This document shows, in pieces, positions 44,770 to 53,543 of a DNA stretch of 64,000 nt. Numbering within the stretch: the first letter of the stretch is position 1; each line of letters opens with the position of its first letter. The stretch is from NCBI RefSeq assembly GCF_001905125.1, contig NZ_LWLE01000002.1, forward strand, positions 57,198 through 121,197. Reading direction: 5' to 3'. The position numbers and the translations under genes are program-made. The notes under the pieces are model-generated. The model saw nothing but the letters and a program-made list of their open reading frames with translations. It ran no database searches and was not told the origin of the DNA. The DNA comes from Streptomyces sp. TSRI0281 (lineage in GTDB: Bacteria > Actinomycetota > Actinomycetes > Streptomycetales > Streptomycetaceae).

Positions 44770-46164
44770 ATGGCACCCGGTATTCCTGCCGCCATGGAAC
44801 GGCCGCACTTCATCGGCATCGGCGGCGCCGGAATGTCGGGCATCGCGAAGATCCTCGCCCAGCGCGGCGCGAAGGTCGCGGGCAGCGACGCCAAGGAGTC
44901 GCCCACCGCCGAGGCCCTGCGCGCGCTGGGGGCGACCGTCCACATCGGGCACGCCGCCACTCATCTGGCGGACGACGCGTCCTGCGTGGTCGTCTCCAGC
45001 GCCATCCGCGCCGACAACCCCGAGCTGGTCCGCGCCGCCGAGCTGTCCATCCCGGTGGTGCACCGGTCCGACGCGCTGGCCGCCCTGATGGAGGGCCTGC
45101 GCGCCATCGCGGTGGCGGGCACCCACGGCAAGACGACCACCACGTCGATGCTCGCCGTCGCCCTGTCCGAGCTGTCCCTCGACCCCTCGTACGCCATCGG
45201 CGGCGACCTGGAGGGCCCCGGCACCAACGCCACGCACGGCGAGGGGGACATCTTCGTCGCCGAGGCGGACGAGAGCGACCGCAGCTTCCAGAAGTACGAC
45301 CCCGAGGTCGCGATCGTCCTCAACGTCGAGCTGGACCACCACGCGAACTACGCGTCGATGGACGAGATCTACGAGTCCTTCGAGACCTTCGTCGGCAAGG
45401 TCGTCCCGGGCGGCACCCTGGTGATCGCCGCCGACCAGGCCGGCGCGGTCGAGCTGACCCGGAAGGTGCGCGACCTCTCCTCGCTGAACGTCGTCACCTA
45501 CGGCGAGTCCGAGGGCGCCGACGTCCGCGTCCACAAGGTCACCCCGCGCGGTCTGACCAGCGAGGTCACGGTCGTCCTGAACGGGAAGTACCTCACGTTC
45601 ACCGTCTCCGTGCCCGGCCGCCACTACGCCCACAACGCGGTCGCCGCGCTCGCCGCCGGTGTCGCCCTCGGCATCCCGGCCCACAACCTCGCCTCGGCCA
45701 TCGGCAAGTACACCGGGGTCAAGCGCCGCCTCCAGCTCAAGGGCGAGGTGGCGGGCGTCCAGGTCATCGACAGCTACGCGCACCACCCCACCGAGATGAC
45801 CGCCGACCTGGAAGCCATGCGAGGCGCCGCCGTGGACGCCCGCCTCCTGGTCGTCTTCCAGCCCCACCTCTTCTCCCGCACCCAGGAGCTGGGTACCGAG
45901 ATGGGGCAGGCCCTGGCACTGGCCGACGCGTCCGTGGTCCTGGACATCTACCCGGCCCGCGAGGACCCGATCCCCGGCATCACCAGCGCCCTGATCGTCG
46001 ACGCGGCGAAGACGGCGGGCGCCGACGTGACCGCCGTCCACGACAAGACCACGATTCCCGAGGTCGTCGCGGGAATGGCGAAGCCCGGCGATCTCGTTCT
46101 CACCATGGGAGCGGGCGATGTCACCGACCTCGGCCCGCAGATCCTGGACCACCTGTCGAGCTGA
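44770..46164 (+). CDS. murC: UDP-N-acetylmuramate--L-alanine ligase
   Basis: A 464-residue Mur ligase that adds L-Ala to UDP-MurNAc, the first amino acid of the peptidoglycan stem, with ATP. The signatures are IGGAGMSGIAKIL (UDP-binding), the P-loop GTHGKTTTTSMLAVAL, EADESDRSFQKY, the LNVELDHHANY region and SYAHHPTEMTADL (C-terminal ligase domain). The ATG at 44770 has GGGAG 8 bp upstream. The neighbour msrB starts 10 bp after its stop and is likely in the same mRNA. MurC is cytoplasmic and essential. Unusually for many bacteria, it is not in the dcw cluster here, as is normal for Streptomyces. Confidence 0.96.
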   Translation: MAPGIPAAMERPHFIGIGGAGMSGIAKILAQRGAKVAGSDAKESPTAEALRALGATVHIGHAATHLADDASCVVVSSAIRADNPELVRAAELSIPVVHRSDALAALMEGLRAIAVAGTHGKTTTTSMLAVALSELSLDPSYAIGGDLEGPGTNATHGEGDIFVAEADESDRSFQKYDPEVAIVLNVELDHHANYASMDEIYESFETFVGKVVPGGTLVIAADQAGAVELTRKVRDLSSLNVVTYGESEGADVRVHKVTPRGLTSEVTVVLNGKYLTFTVSVPGRHYAHNAVAALAAGVALGIPAHNLASAIGKYTGVKRRLQLKGEVAGVQVIDSYAHHPTEMTADLEAMRGAAVDARLLVVFQPHLFSRTQELGTEMGQALALADASVVLDIYPAREDPIPGITSALIVDAAKTAGADVTAVHDKTTIPEVVAGMAKPGDLVLTMGAGDVTDLGPQILDHLSS

Positions 46165-46174
46165 GGAGCGGGAC

Positions 46175-46582
46175 GTGTCGTACGACGTCGACAAGCCGGA
46201 CGAGCAGTGGCGGGCGGAGCTCTCGCCCGCCGAGTACGCGGTGCTGCGCCAGGCCGGCACCGAGCCCGCTTTCGTGGGCGAGTACACCGACACCAAGACG
46301 GCGGGCGTCTACTCCTGCCGGGCCTGTGGGGCGGAGCTGTTCCGCTCCGACACCAAATTCGAGTCGCACTGCGGCTGGCCGTCCTTCTACGACCCGAAGG
46401 ACACGGACGCGGTCGAGCTGATCCAGGACAGCAGCCACGGCATGGCCCGCACCGAGGTGCGCTGCGCCCGCTGCGGCTCGCACCTGGGCCATGTCTTCGA
46501 GGGAGAGGGCTACCCGACCCCCACGGACCAGCGCTACTGCATCAACTCGATCTCGCTGACACTGGCGCCGGACGAGAGCTGA
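46175..46582 (+). CDS. msrB: Methionine-R-sulfoxide reductase
   Basis: A 135-residue MsrB. It has two zinc-binding CxxC pairs (CRACG and CARCG), the conserved HCGWPSFYDP strand and the catalytic Cys in RYCINSISL near the C-terminus. It reduces methionine R-sulfoxide in proteins via thioredoxin. GTG 46175 follows GAGGAGCGGGAC. The 10-bp gap to murC implies one transcript. Confidence 0.95.
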   Translation: MSYDVDKPDEQWRAELSPAEYAVLRQAGTEPAFVGEYTDTKTAGVYSCRACGAELFRSDTKFESHCGWPSFYDPKDTDAVELIQDSSHGMARTEVRCARCGSHLGHVFEGEGYPTPTDQRYCINSISLTLAPDES

Positions 46583-46597
46583 CGCCTTCCGACAGCC

Positions 46598-46636
46598 GAA
46601 ACCGCCGGGGCCGGATCATTCCTCCTCGGCGGTTTC
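46598..46636. terminator. Hairpin between convergent msrB and the zinc-finger gene
   Basis: A 10-bp stem (GAAACCGCCG / CGGCGGTTTC, 19-nt loop) spans the end of msrB's 3' region and the last codons of the minus-strand gene. Confidence 0.6.
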
Positions 46637-47086
46637 CGCCGTTTCGGAGCGCAGCAGCGGGTGAATGACACCCGGGAACACCCGCGCCCGGACGACCTCC
46701 TGCGCCGACCCGCCCTGGACCACCGTCTCGGCGACGCCCCACGGGCGGCCCGCCAGGCGCACGGTCAGGGTGTACGAGGACGAGCAGCCGGTGCACTCGT
46801 ACCGGTCGGCCCAGGTCTCCACGTCCGTGACGCTGCCCGGATACCGCTTCACATGCAGGTGCCAGGCATGGCAGTGGCCGCACTTCTCGCCCGGCTCACA
46901 GGTCCCGCCGCACGGACACGGCACATCGAGGGAGTCCGCGGGCCGCCAGCGCTGCACGAGCACCGCTTCACGGGTGGCGCCCATGTCCTTCATGGCCTTC
47001 AGATTGCGGGCGGCGACGTTGTACGACTCGCCGGTGGCGGTCATCCGGTCCCGGATCACGTCCTTGCGTCCGCGGTTGGTCGTCAT
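46616..47086 (-). CDS. Conserved protein with zinc-binding Cys cluster
   Basis: A 156-residue protein. The N-terminal helix (RKDVIRDRMTATGESYNVAA, then RNLKAM) is basic and resembles the FtsK-gamma/KTSC-like or DNA-binding actinobacterial modules. The middle has CPCGGTCEPGEKCGHCHAWH, a dense Cys/His group likely binding zinc, and then YECTGCSSSY, a further CxxC. The remainder is beta-rich (YTLTVRLAGRPWGVAETV). The ATG at 47086 follows AGGAGGAG. An upstream start (MGLLAGCVNPRRSS) is unlikely. It may bind nucleic acid. No precise function can be assigned. Confidence 0.75.
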   Translation of the reverse strand: MTTNRGRKDVIRDRMTATGESYNVAARNLKAMKDMGATREAVLVQRWRPADSLDVPCPCGGTCEPGEKCGHCHAWHLHVKRYPGSVTDVETWADRYECTGCSSSYTLTVRLAGRPWGVAETVVQGGSAQEVVRARVFPGVIHPLLRSETAETAEEE

Positions 47087-47223
47087 GCTGCTCCTCCTGG
47101 GGTTCACGCAGCCCGCCAGGAGGCCCACGAGATCGGTACTCCTAAGGTACCCGCATCCGCCGCACGGCCCGCCCAGGAGGGAGTCCGGAACGGGGGCGGG
47201 CGTGACCCAGCGCCCCGGAGGGA

Positions 47224-47316
47224 TCAGTACAGCGAGGTGCTGTCGATCACCGTGTGCAGCCGGAAGTCATTCACTGCACCGACGAACCAGTCGTCGCGGG
47301 CCCCGCTCGGCTGCAT
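47224..47316 (-). pseudogene. Possible C-terminal gene remnant
   Basis: In the minus-strand frame ending at TGA 47224-47226 the reading NPCEASWVGMQPSGARDDWF then VGAVNDFRLHTVIDSTSLY looks like a genuine coding C-terminus: balanced composition, aromatic residues, no GC-noise Arg/Pro runs. No adequate start or length exists (the ATG at 47316 gives 30 residues), and the frame runs into the GAP1 gene 3' end. It is probably the tail of a broken gene, or a very small one. Confidence 0.3.
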
Positions 47317-47368
47317 TCCGACCCAGCTCGCCTCACAGGGGTTCAGCCTGACCCCCTTCCGGCCGGGC

Positions 47369-49792
47369 TCAGCCCCGGCGGACGCGTCCCGCGATGCGTC
47401 GGCCGAGGCGGCCGAGGGTGCTGGAGCGGTTCCAGTCGCGGAAGGCGTCGGCCCGGCCGCTGCTTCCGGCGTGGCCGACCGCTGCCTCGATCTGGGCGAC
47501 GTCGGCCGGGGACTGGGCGCGCACGGCGGGGCGCAGTACCTCGTTGAGGAGGGCGGAGGCGGTCGTGGTCCAAGGGCGGCCCGCGTGCGGGTAGGAGGTC
47601 CAGACGTTGAAGCAGTCCGCGGCGTAGGCGGGTTCGGACCTCAGGCGTCGGCCGACGGGCTCCGCGCGGGCCGCCCGGTCGTAGGCCGCGACGAGGTCGC
47701 CGTCGTCGCTGTGGACGAAGGCGTACAGCTCCGCCTCGGGCCGGTCCGGGGCCAGGAGCTGGTCGGTCAGGGCCCCGAACGCGCGGTCCCGGACCGCCGG
47801 TTCCACCGGTTCGGCCAGCGCGCACAACGACCGGGCCCGCTCCGCCCAGCCGGGACCGGAGGTGCCGGAGCGCACCTGGCGGGCGAAGTCCAGGAGAAGA
47901 AGAGCTCCGCGCACCCGGCCCTGGATCTCCTGCGGGAAGCCGCGTAGCAGGTCGTGCGCGAACACGGCGGCGTCCTCCTCGTCGGCGGGTGCCCCGAGCA
48001 CCGCATCGACCAGGCACGACCACGTACCGGCCGCACGGTGCGAGTCCGACGTGGCCGCGTCCAGCAGCAGGCGGGCCTCACCGACCGTCGGGGCGCGGTC
48101 CCCCCACACCAGGCCCACGGCGGTCCGCAGCACCAACGGCTCGGCGAACGGCGACATCCCGGCCGCCCGCAGCACCCGGTGCCACACGGCCGCCCGGTCC
48201 CCGCCGAGGGTCGCCCGTGCCCCGCCCGCCTCGGCGCACATCCGCAGGTGCGGCAGCGCCTGCGACCCGGTGAACGGCAGCGCCACCCGCTCCAGCAGCC
48301 GTTCCACGGCCCCCGGGTCGTCCGGCGCGATCCGGTCCAGGGCGCCGAGCAACGCCGTACGGACGTCGAACTGCTCGTCCAGCAGTTCCAGCAGGGTGGG
48401 CGCGAACTCCTGGGACCCCTCATCGGTCAGCAACGCGGGAGCCAGCCGGCGTACGACGGTGGGCAGCAGCTCCGCGCAGTCCACGTCGAGCAGCCGGGCG
48501 ACCCGCAGCAGCTGCACGGTCCGTGCCACATCACCACCGGTACCCGTACCGGCGGCGGACAGTTCGGCCAGGATCTCCGGGCCGAGCGTGGTGGCGATGG
48601 TCTCGCCCTCCGGCCCGGTGAAGGCGGCGCGGCGGGGAAGTTCCAGCGAGCCGTTCCCGCCGCGCACCGCCTCGGTGACCAGCATCGCGGCCAGCGGCGC
48701 GGTCGTGCTGACGGGAGCACGGCCGTCCAGGGCGCCGAACAGCCGCCCCACGGCGTCGAACTCGGGACCGGTGCGGCCATCGACCTCCGGCGCGGTCAGC
48801 GCTTCCACCAGCTGACGGGTGCGCCCGGCGTCCAGGGCGTAGGGCCGCTCGGCGGTCCAATCGGCGGCAGCGGCACGCTCGTTGGGGCCGAGAGCTATGC
48901 CCGCGCACAGGGCGATCACTGCGGGCGGACCGGCGGCGAAGGGCTCGCCGGGCAGCTCGCTCGCCTCCCGGAACAGCTCCGGCGCCCGACTCCGCCAGAT
49001 CCGGGCGGCGGTCTCCGCCCAGGCATCGTCCGTGACCACCGGCGGGCGCGACCCGGAACACGTGTGCACGCGAAATCCGTCGTCGCCCAACTCCCGTGCG
49101 TCCTGCGGCAGTACCCCCACGACGCGGTGCGGGGCGGCACCCGGCCGCCGGGTATAGGTGGTGAACGTCAGCTGTTCCGCGCTCTCGCTCGGCAGCGCGA
49201 CCCCGGCCAGCGCGACCCACCGGGCGATATCGGCGCTCTGCCGCTCCACGAGGACGACCGGCGGCGATCCCGGCCCCTCCTCGCTCACCCGGCGCAGATC
49301 GGAGAAGACGGCGGCCAGCCACGGCGTGCGGGAGACGGCGAAGTCCCCCAGCCCCTCGCGTACGGCCCCGGGGCCCGGCGGCAGGGCGCTTAGCGGGTCG
49401 GGTATCGCGCCACCGGGCGTCACGGACACCCAGCGGGGGGACCGCCACGCCTCGATCGGCTGCCGGTCGCCCGGCAGTCGCGCCCCGGCGGGCAGATGCA
49501 CCGCGTGCGCGTGGAACCGTACGGGAGCGGAACCCGTACCCCGTACCGGCACCGTGCGGCAGACCAGCCGGCTTCCGTCGGACAGGGGGGTGCAGCTGAA
49601 GGACTGGGGCAGCGAGCGCAGTTCGTCGTCGGTCGGCAGATAGGGCGCCTCGCCCGGAAGCTCGTACCCGAGATACGGCTCGATCTCCGTGAGCAGGGCC
49701 GCCGGAATGCCGGACCCCACGGAGGTGAACCGGCCGCTCGCGCCCTCGTCCCCCGGCGCGGCAGAGGTGTAGTGCAACTGTTCAAGGCTCAT
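47369..49792 (-). CDS. GAP1-type (GTPase-associated protein 1) protein
   Basis: An 807-residue protein. The N-terminus MSLEQLHYTSAAPGDEGASG with FTSVGSGIPAALLTEIEPYL is the GAP1-N2 pattern. The rest is alpha-helical (about 330-800), consistent with GAP1-M and GAP1-C domains. These proteins come from computationally described NTP-dependent conflict systems, where they accompany GTPases, MoxR ATPases and vWA proteins. No GTPase gene is seen nearby, which is atypical. No catalytic motif is visible, so it is likely a regulatory or scaffold component. The ATG at 49792 follows GAGGG at 7 bp. It is downstream of the zinc-finger gene on the same strand with a 175-bp gap, so it may have its own promoter. 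Confidence 0.82.
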   Translation of the reverse strand: MSLEQLHYTSAAPGDEGASGRFTSVGSGIPAALLTEIEPYLGYELPGEAPYLPTDDELRSLPQSFSCTPLSDGSRLVCRTVPVRGTGSAPVRFHAHAVHLPAGARLPGDRQPIEAWRSPRWVSVTPGGAIPDPLSALPPGPGAVREGLGDFAVSRTPWLAAVFSDLRRVSEEGPGSPPVVLVERQSADIARWVALAGVALPSESAEQLTFTTYTRRPGAAPHRVVGVLPQDARELGDDGFRVHTCSGSRPPVVTDDAWAETAARIWRSRAPELFREASELPGEPFAAGPPAVIALCAGIALGPNERAAAADWTAERPYALDAGRTRQLVEALTAPEVDGRTGPEFDAVGRLFGALDGRAPVSTTAPLAAMLVTEAVRGGNGSLELPRRAAFTGPEGETIATTLGPEILAELSAAGTGTGGDVARTVQLLRVARLLDVDCAELLPTVVRRLAPALLTDEGSQEFAPTLLELLDEQFDVRTALLGALDRIAPDDPGAVERLLERVALPFTGSQALPHLRMCAEAGGARATLGGDRAAVWHRVLRAAGMSPFAEPLVLRTAVGLVWGDRAPTVGEARLLLDAATSDSHRAAGTWSCLVDAVLGAPADEEDAAVFAHDLLRGFPQEIQGRVRGALLLLDFARQVRSGTSGPGWAERARSLCALAEPVEPAVRDRAFGALTDQLLAPDRPEAELYAFVHSDDGDLVAAYDRAARAEPVGRRLRSEPAYAADCFNVWTSYPHAGRPWTTTASALLNEVLRPAVRAQSPADVAQIEAAVGHAGSSGRADAFRDWNRSSTLGRLGRRIAGRVRRG

Positions 49793-49967
49793 CTGTCAGC
49801 CCTCATCGTCCCTGCCGCGACCGGTCCCCGTGCCCACCACCCATCCCGCGACCGGGTCGGGGGGAAGTCCGCAGCCGCGTGGGGGCGACGCTATCAAGGA
49901 CGGCGGTGTCGTCGGACCGTACGGCGACCGGGTACCTCCGGCACGCCGCGCAGGGGAATCCTGACGG

Positions 49968-50966
49968 TCAGGAAGGCGAGGGCTCGCTGGTGAGTGACTC
50001 CCGGCCGATCCTTGTCCCGTTTTCGTAGATCGTCACGGTGTCGCCCTTGATCCGGTAGAGGTACGGGTCGTTGCGTGCTTCGTAGCCGTCCGGGATTTTC
50101 TCTGCACGCATCGCGATACCGGGTTCACGCTGATCACTGAATTCGCCGTAGTAGTAGAGATCTTCACTGCTCGTACGGCAGATCGTGATCTGTTTGTTCT
50201 TGGTGCGGAACCCCTCGACCAGTTCTGCTTCTCGGCCCGAAGGGATGGCCTCGGAGATCCTTTCAGGGCAGCTACCGGCGGTGGGTGACACCTGAGTGCG
50301 GGAGTCGGGGCTGTCCGAGTCGAATGAGCCGTCACAGCTGCTGGCCGCCATGGGGAGCAGGAAAAGGACGGCGATCGCTCCGAGACAGCCAAGGCCGCAG
50401 CCTTTGCCCTTGCTCGTCTTCTCCGGCGTCCGGTAGAAGGGTCTCCCCGGCGGGACGTACGGCGGAACGTATGCCGGGGTGGTGGGCGGCGGGGCGGCGG
50501 GGGTGGCCGGTGGAGGGGCGTACCCGGCGGTGGCCGACGGGTAGAAGACCTCGGCCGGTGGCGGCTTGGGCCGGGTGGCCCCACGGGGTGTTCCTCTGCC
50601 GTCTGACGGTGAGCCCGATCCAGCGGAGCTTCGCTTGGTGGTGGTCGCCTTCGGCGTCGCCGTGGTCTTCTTGGCCGTGGCGGTCTTCTCCGCAGGCTTC
50701 TTGGCCGCAGGTTTGCGGACCGGCGGCTTCTTCGGGGTGGCCTTCTTCGTAGCCGCCCTCCAGCCGGTGCCGCACGCCAGGCAGCTCAGATCCTCACGCA
50801 GATGGTTCACATTGCACTTGAGACAGGTCCAGTCGCCCGGTGGCCGGGCAGGAGGAGGCTTGCGGGCGACGGGCGTGCTGCGCGCCGTTTCGCATGCCTG
50901 GCATGCCTTCGCGGCACCGCCGTTGAACTCGTCGCACGCCGTGCACCGCCAGTTGGCCCCGGCCAC
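49968..50966 (-). CDS. Membrane protein with two RanBP2-type zinc fingers
   Basis: A 332-residue protein. The N-terminus has two RanBP2-like fingers: NWRCTACDEFNGGAAKACQA (then CET) and DWTCLKCNVNHLREDLSCLA (then CGT). Each is W-x-C-x2-C, a middle Asn, then C-x2-C. A Lys/Ala/Thr/Pro-rich linker (about 70-170) follows, then a Pro-rich part, one membrane helix (CGLGCLGAIAVLFLLPMAA, about 200) and an exported C-terminal domain with two Cys (SCPERISEAIPSG; ITICRTSSEDL). The fingers would be cytoplasmic and could bind RNA or ubiquitin-like proteins. A GTG start is used, with AGGGGG upstream. It belongs to the ternary signalling island. A perfect 13-bp palindrome (CCTGACGGTCAGG) covers its stop. 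Confidence 0.78.
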   Translation of the reverse strand: MAGANWRCTACDEFNGGAAKACQACETARSTPVARKPPPARPPGDWTCLKCNVNHLREDLSCLACGTGWRAATKKATPKKPPVRKPAAKKPAEKTATAKKTTATPKATTTKRSSAGSGSPSDGRGTPRGATRPKPPPAEVFYPSATAGYAPPPATPAAPPPTTPAYVPPYVPPGRPFYRTPEKTSKGKGCGLGCLGAIAVLFLLPMAASSCDGSFDSDSPDSRTQVSPTAGSCPERISEAIPSGREAELVEGFRTKNKQITICRTSSEDLYYYGEFSDQREPGIAMRAEKIPDGYEARNDPYLYRIKGDTVTIYENGTRIGRESLTSEPSPS

Positions 50967-50996
50967 CGGACAACCCCCTTCTTTCTTGGCTTTCCG

Positions 50997-51533
50997 TCAG
51001 GAAGCCGTGTCCGTCATGATCCGGTCGAGGATCTCCGTGTGCAGGTCCTCGGAGTCCGTGTTCACCGGGGAGGCGATCCAGCTACTGCTGTCACGCGGGA
51101 CGCGCCGCACCGTGTCTTCCTGGCCCGCGTCCTCGGTATCCACGATGCGGAACCGATTGCGCAGCTGGTCCATGAGTATGGCGGCTGAGGACACATACGG
51201 TTCAGGAATGTCCAGCCGCACCATGAACATCCCGGATGCCCGGGTGTCCGCCCGCCTGTGCGCCCGCGTGTCCGTCGAACTCACTGCCCCCGCCTCGCCC
51301 GGTTCCCGCCGGAACTGGAACAGGAACTGCAATGAGCCGTCCTTGCGCTGGGACAGGGTGCGGAGCGACGTCAGGCAGTCGGCGGAGACATCCAATGTGC
51401 CGTAGCCGTAGAGATTGAAGTGGAATTGCCGGTCGGTCACCTCCATTGCGCAGTCCGGAAGTTGCAACCTCAGGGGCCGCTGACCGGTGCTTCGACGCAC
51501 GGCCGGCTGTTGACGATCGTTTCGATGCGTCAC
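50997..51533 (-). CDS. Unknown protein of the kinase/vWA island
   Basis: A 178-residue protein I do not recognise. It is alpha/beta (MEVTDRQFHFNLYGYGTLDV, LMDQLRNRFRIVDTED). The GTG at 51533 overlaps the vWA stop by GTGA, indicating coupling. However, the first 29 residues look weakly conserved, and ATG 51446 (MEVTDRQFHF) is an alternative start without SD. There are no catalytic motifs. Its position, tightly behind the vWA gene, suggests it is a partner in the same complex. Confidence 0.6.
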   Translation of the reverse strand: MTHRNDRQQPAVRRSTGQRPLRLQLPDCAMEVTDRQFHFNLYGYGTLDVSADCLTSLRTLSQRKDGSLQFLFQFRREPGEAGAVSSTDTRAHRRADTRASGMFMVRLDIPEPYVSSAAILMDQLRNRFRIVDTEDAGQEDTVRRVPRDSSSWIASPVNTDSEDLHTEILDRIMTDTAS

Positions 51534-52240
51534 AGGCTGTTGGCGATCGTCTCAATGATCTCGTCCATTTCGAACTCCTCCAGCCCCTGACCCGCCTTGG
51601 ACTCGAAGTGCAGCGTCAGGTCCCACTCCTCGGCGATCGGGTCCTGCCACGGCGCCCCTTCCGGCGCGAACAGCACCAGTCGCTTGGCGGACTGCTCCAT
51701 CACCGCCGACTGACTGCGCGCGTACCCCCACTGCTCGAACAGCTCGTCCATGCTGCGCGGGATGCTCGACGGATAGCTCTGGGAGCTCGCACCCACCGTG
51801 CCGAGGGGGTGTGCGGGTGCGTCGGTGAACATGACCACGACGTGGCGACGGCGGTCGAGGCCCTTCTCCCACGGGGAGTTGATCGCCAGGGCGAGCGCTT
51901 CGAGTCCCGACTCGGGGATGTCTCCGCCGCCTCCCGCGTCGATGCCCCGTACGAACGTCTCGAAGTCCCTCGACTGGTCGGGCAGTACGAGAAAGCCGGT
52001 CTGCTCGATGGCGTCGTCGGGGTTGTCCCCGAAGTCGCGGAAGGCGATGACTTTCAGGCGCAGCTGGCTGATGGCCTTGCCCTTCTTCGCCATCACATCG
52101 TTGAGCCGGTCGTGGAACTGGAGGGCGCTGGTCTTCACGGTGTCCAGGACCGGGAACATGCTGCCGGTCGCGTCGATGCACAGCACGATGTCGACGGCGT
52201 ACTGCAAGTTGCCTTGGTACTGGTCACTGTTGGCATTCAC
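51530..52240 (-). CDS. TerY-like vWA domain protein
   Basis: A 236-residue cytoplasmic von Willebrand factor A protein. The metal-ion-dependent adhesion site is intact: DIVLCIDATGSM (DxTxS type) near residue 17, GGGDIPESGLEAL near 100, and VVMFTDAPAH near 130, so it should bind Mg and a partner acidic residue. The family resembles TerY and the vWA of TerY-P triads. The GTG at 52240 is 7 bp after AGGAGA. With the kinase (82 bp upstream) and PP2C it forms the three-gene core known from tellurium-resistance-like and other conflict systems. It probably acts as the assembly or target protein regulated by phosphorylation. Confidence 0.88.
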   Translation of the reverse strand: MNANSDQYQGNLQYAVDIVLCIDATGSMFPVLDTVKTSALQFHDRLNDVMAKKGKAISQLRLKVIAFRDFGDNPDDAIEQTGFLVLPDQSRDFETFVRGIDAGGGGDIPESGLEALALAINSPWEKGLDRRRHVVVMFTDAPAHPLGTVGASSQSYPSSIPRSMDELFEQWGYARSQSAVMEQSAKRLVLFAPEGAPWQDPIAEEWDLTLHFESKAGQGLEEFEMDEIIETIANSL

Positions 52241-52322
52241 GGTGGCTTCTCCTGGGTGCTGCTTCGGTGCGTGGGGTGTGCGGGGTGTGGTTGGCCTGTC
52301 GGTCTGTTCTGGGCTGTTCGGC

Positions 52323-53543
52323 TCAGGGCTTGCGGCGGTCGCCGAGATTGATGCGTACGCGCGACCTCTTCGCGGATGCGGATGCGGAGTCCTCGCTGTC
52401 ACGCCTCGATTCGTCGGCGCCGGGCGGCGCCGGAGCGGGGACATGAGACGGAGCAGGAGGCGGAACCCGTTCGGTGACCGGTTTCGCGGGAGCGGATGCG
52501 GAACGACCGAAGTTGGCCCGGATACGGCTGACGCGTGCGGTGGAGCCGTCAGCGGGAGCCGGTACCGCGCCTGCCGTTCCGGAGGCGGGCGTCCTGGCGG
52601 GGGTCGGCGTTCCGGGCTTCGTGTCGGCTGACGTACCCGGGCGCCGGTGTACCAGGGCGCACACTTCCGGATCCTTGAGCGCCTTGAGATACGTGGCCAT
52701 GCGAGGGCGGTTCCTCGGTTCGAGCGAAGTCATCGCCCTGATCAGCCCCTGCATCGAGTCCGAGAGGCGGGAGTCGAGAGTCAGTGGTTCACCCGCGTTG
52801 ACCGCGTCGGCGGGGGACCCAAACCTTGCGCTGTGTCCGGGGAGACTACCGGTCAGGTAGTAGTGGGTCATCAGCCCCAAGGCGAAGACGTCGACCGCTG
52901 TCGTTAGGTGCTCCGGCTGCACCGACTCGTCCTCCTGGACGTACCGGCGCCACTCGGGTGCTCCGTACAGCGAGTCGCCGGCGACGTCCTGACGTCCGGG
53001 CGGTCGCCCCGAGAGGTAGGAGTCGTCGAAGTCGATGAGCTTGGCGGAGTGGAAGGCGGCCGCTTCCCGCTTCTGGATCAGCACATTGAGCGGCTTCAGG
53101 TCGCCGTGCACCACATCGATGTCGTGGAGCAGCTGGAGACTCAGCGCCAGAGTCTTCAGCAGCACCGCCTTCTGCCGGGGCTCCAGGGACTGCGGCTTCT
53201 CCAGGCTGGAGGTGTCGATCCGGTCGGTCACCTTGTAGTACGTGCTGCCCTCATGGAAGAAGTCCGTGGCCAGCACCAGATTTCCGCCGCCCCGGGCCCC
53301 GGGACGGAGCCGCTTCATGAGACCTCGGTGCCGGTCCTCGAACTCCTGGCAGACCTCCAGCCGGATACGTTGGCTGGCGGCGCTAGCGGTGGAACCTTCA
53401 CGGGGCCGCTTGGGTTCCAGAAAGCGTTTGAGGAAGAACTGACCGCCGCCCTTCTCGGCGAACGCCCACATGCATTTGCCACCGTTGGCGTTGGTCGGTT
53501 CGCTGACGATGCGGTATCCCGCGATCTCGTCGCCCAGCTTCAT
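52323..53543 (-). CDS. Ser/Thr protein kinase of TerY-P type
   Basis: A 406-residue kinase. The lysine region is GGQFFLKRFLEP (about residue 36). The catalytic loop is VVHGDLKPLNVLI (HRD replaced by HGD, catalytic Asp kept). The metal loop is LIDFDDSYLSG (DFG replaced by DFD, metal Asp kept). No Gly-rich loop of canonical type is visible. The C-terminal 120 residues are disordered with two basic motifs (ARVSRIRANFGR, KRSRVRINLGDRRKP). This fits the divergent kinases of TerY-P triads. The ATG at 53543 overlaps the PP2C stop by ATGA. There is no membrane anchor, so it should act in the cytoplasm on the vWA protein or STAND partner. Confidence 0.88.
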   Translation of the reverse strand: MKLGDEIAGYRIVSEPTNANGGKCMWAFAEKGGGQFFLKRFLEPKRPREGSTASAASQRIRLEVCQEFEDRHRGLMKRLRPGARGGGNLVLATDFFHEGSTYYKVTDRIDTSSLEKPQSLEPRQKAVLLKTLALSLQLLHDIDVVHGDLKPLNVLIQKREAAAFHSAKLIDFDDSYLSGRPPGRQDVAGDSLYGAPEWRRYVQEDESVQPEHLTTAVDVFALGLMTHYYLTGSLPGHSARFGSPADAVNAGEPLTLDSRLSDSMQGLIRAMTSLEPRNRPRMATYLKALKDPEVCALVHRRPGTSADTKPGTPTPARTPASGTAGAVPAPADGSTARVSRIRANFGRSASAPAKPVTERVPPPAPSHVPAPAPPGADESRRDSEDSASASAKRSRVRINLGDRRKP

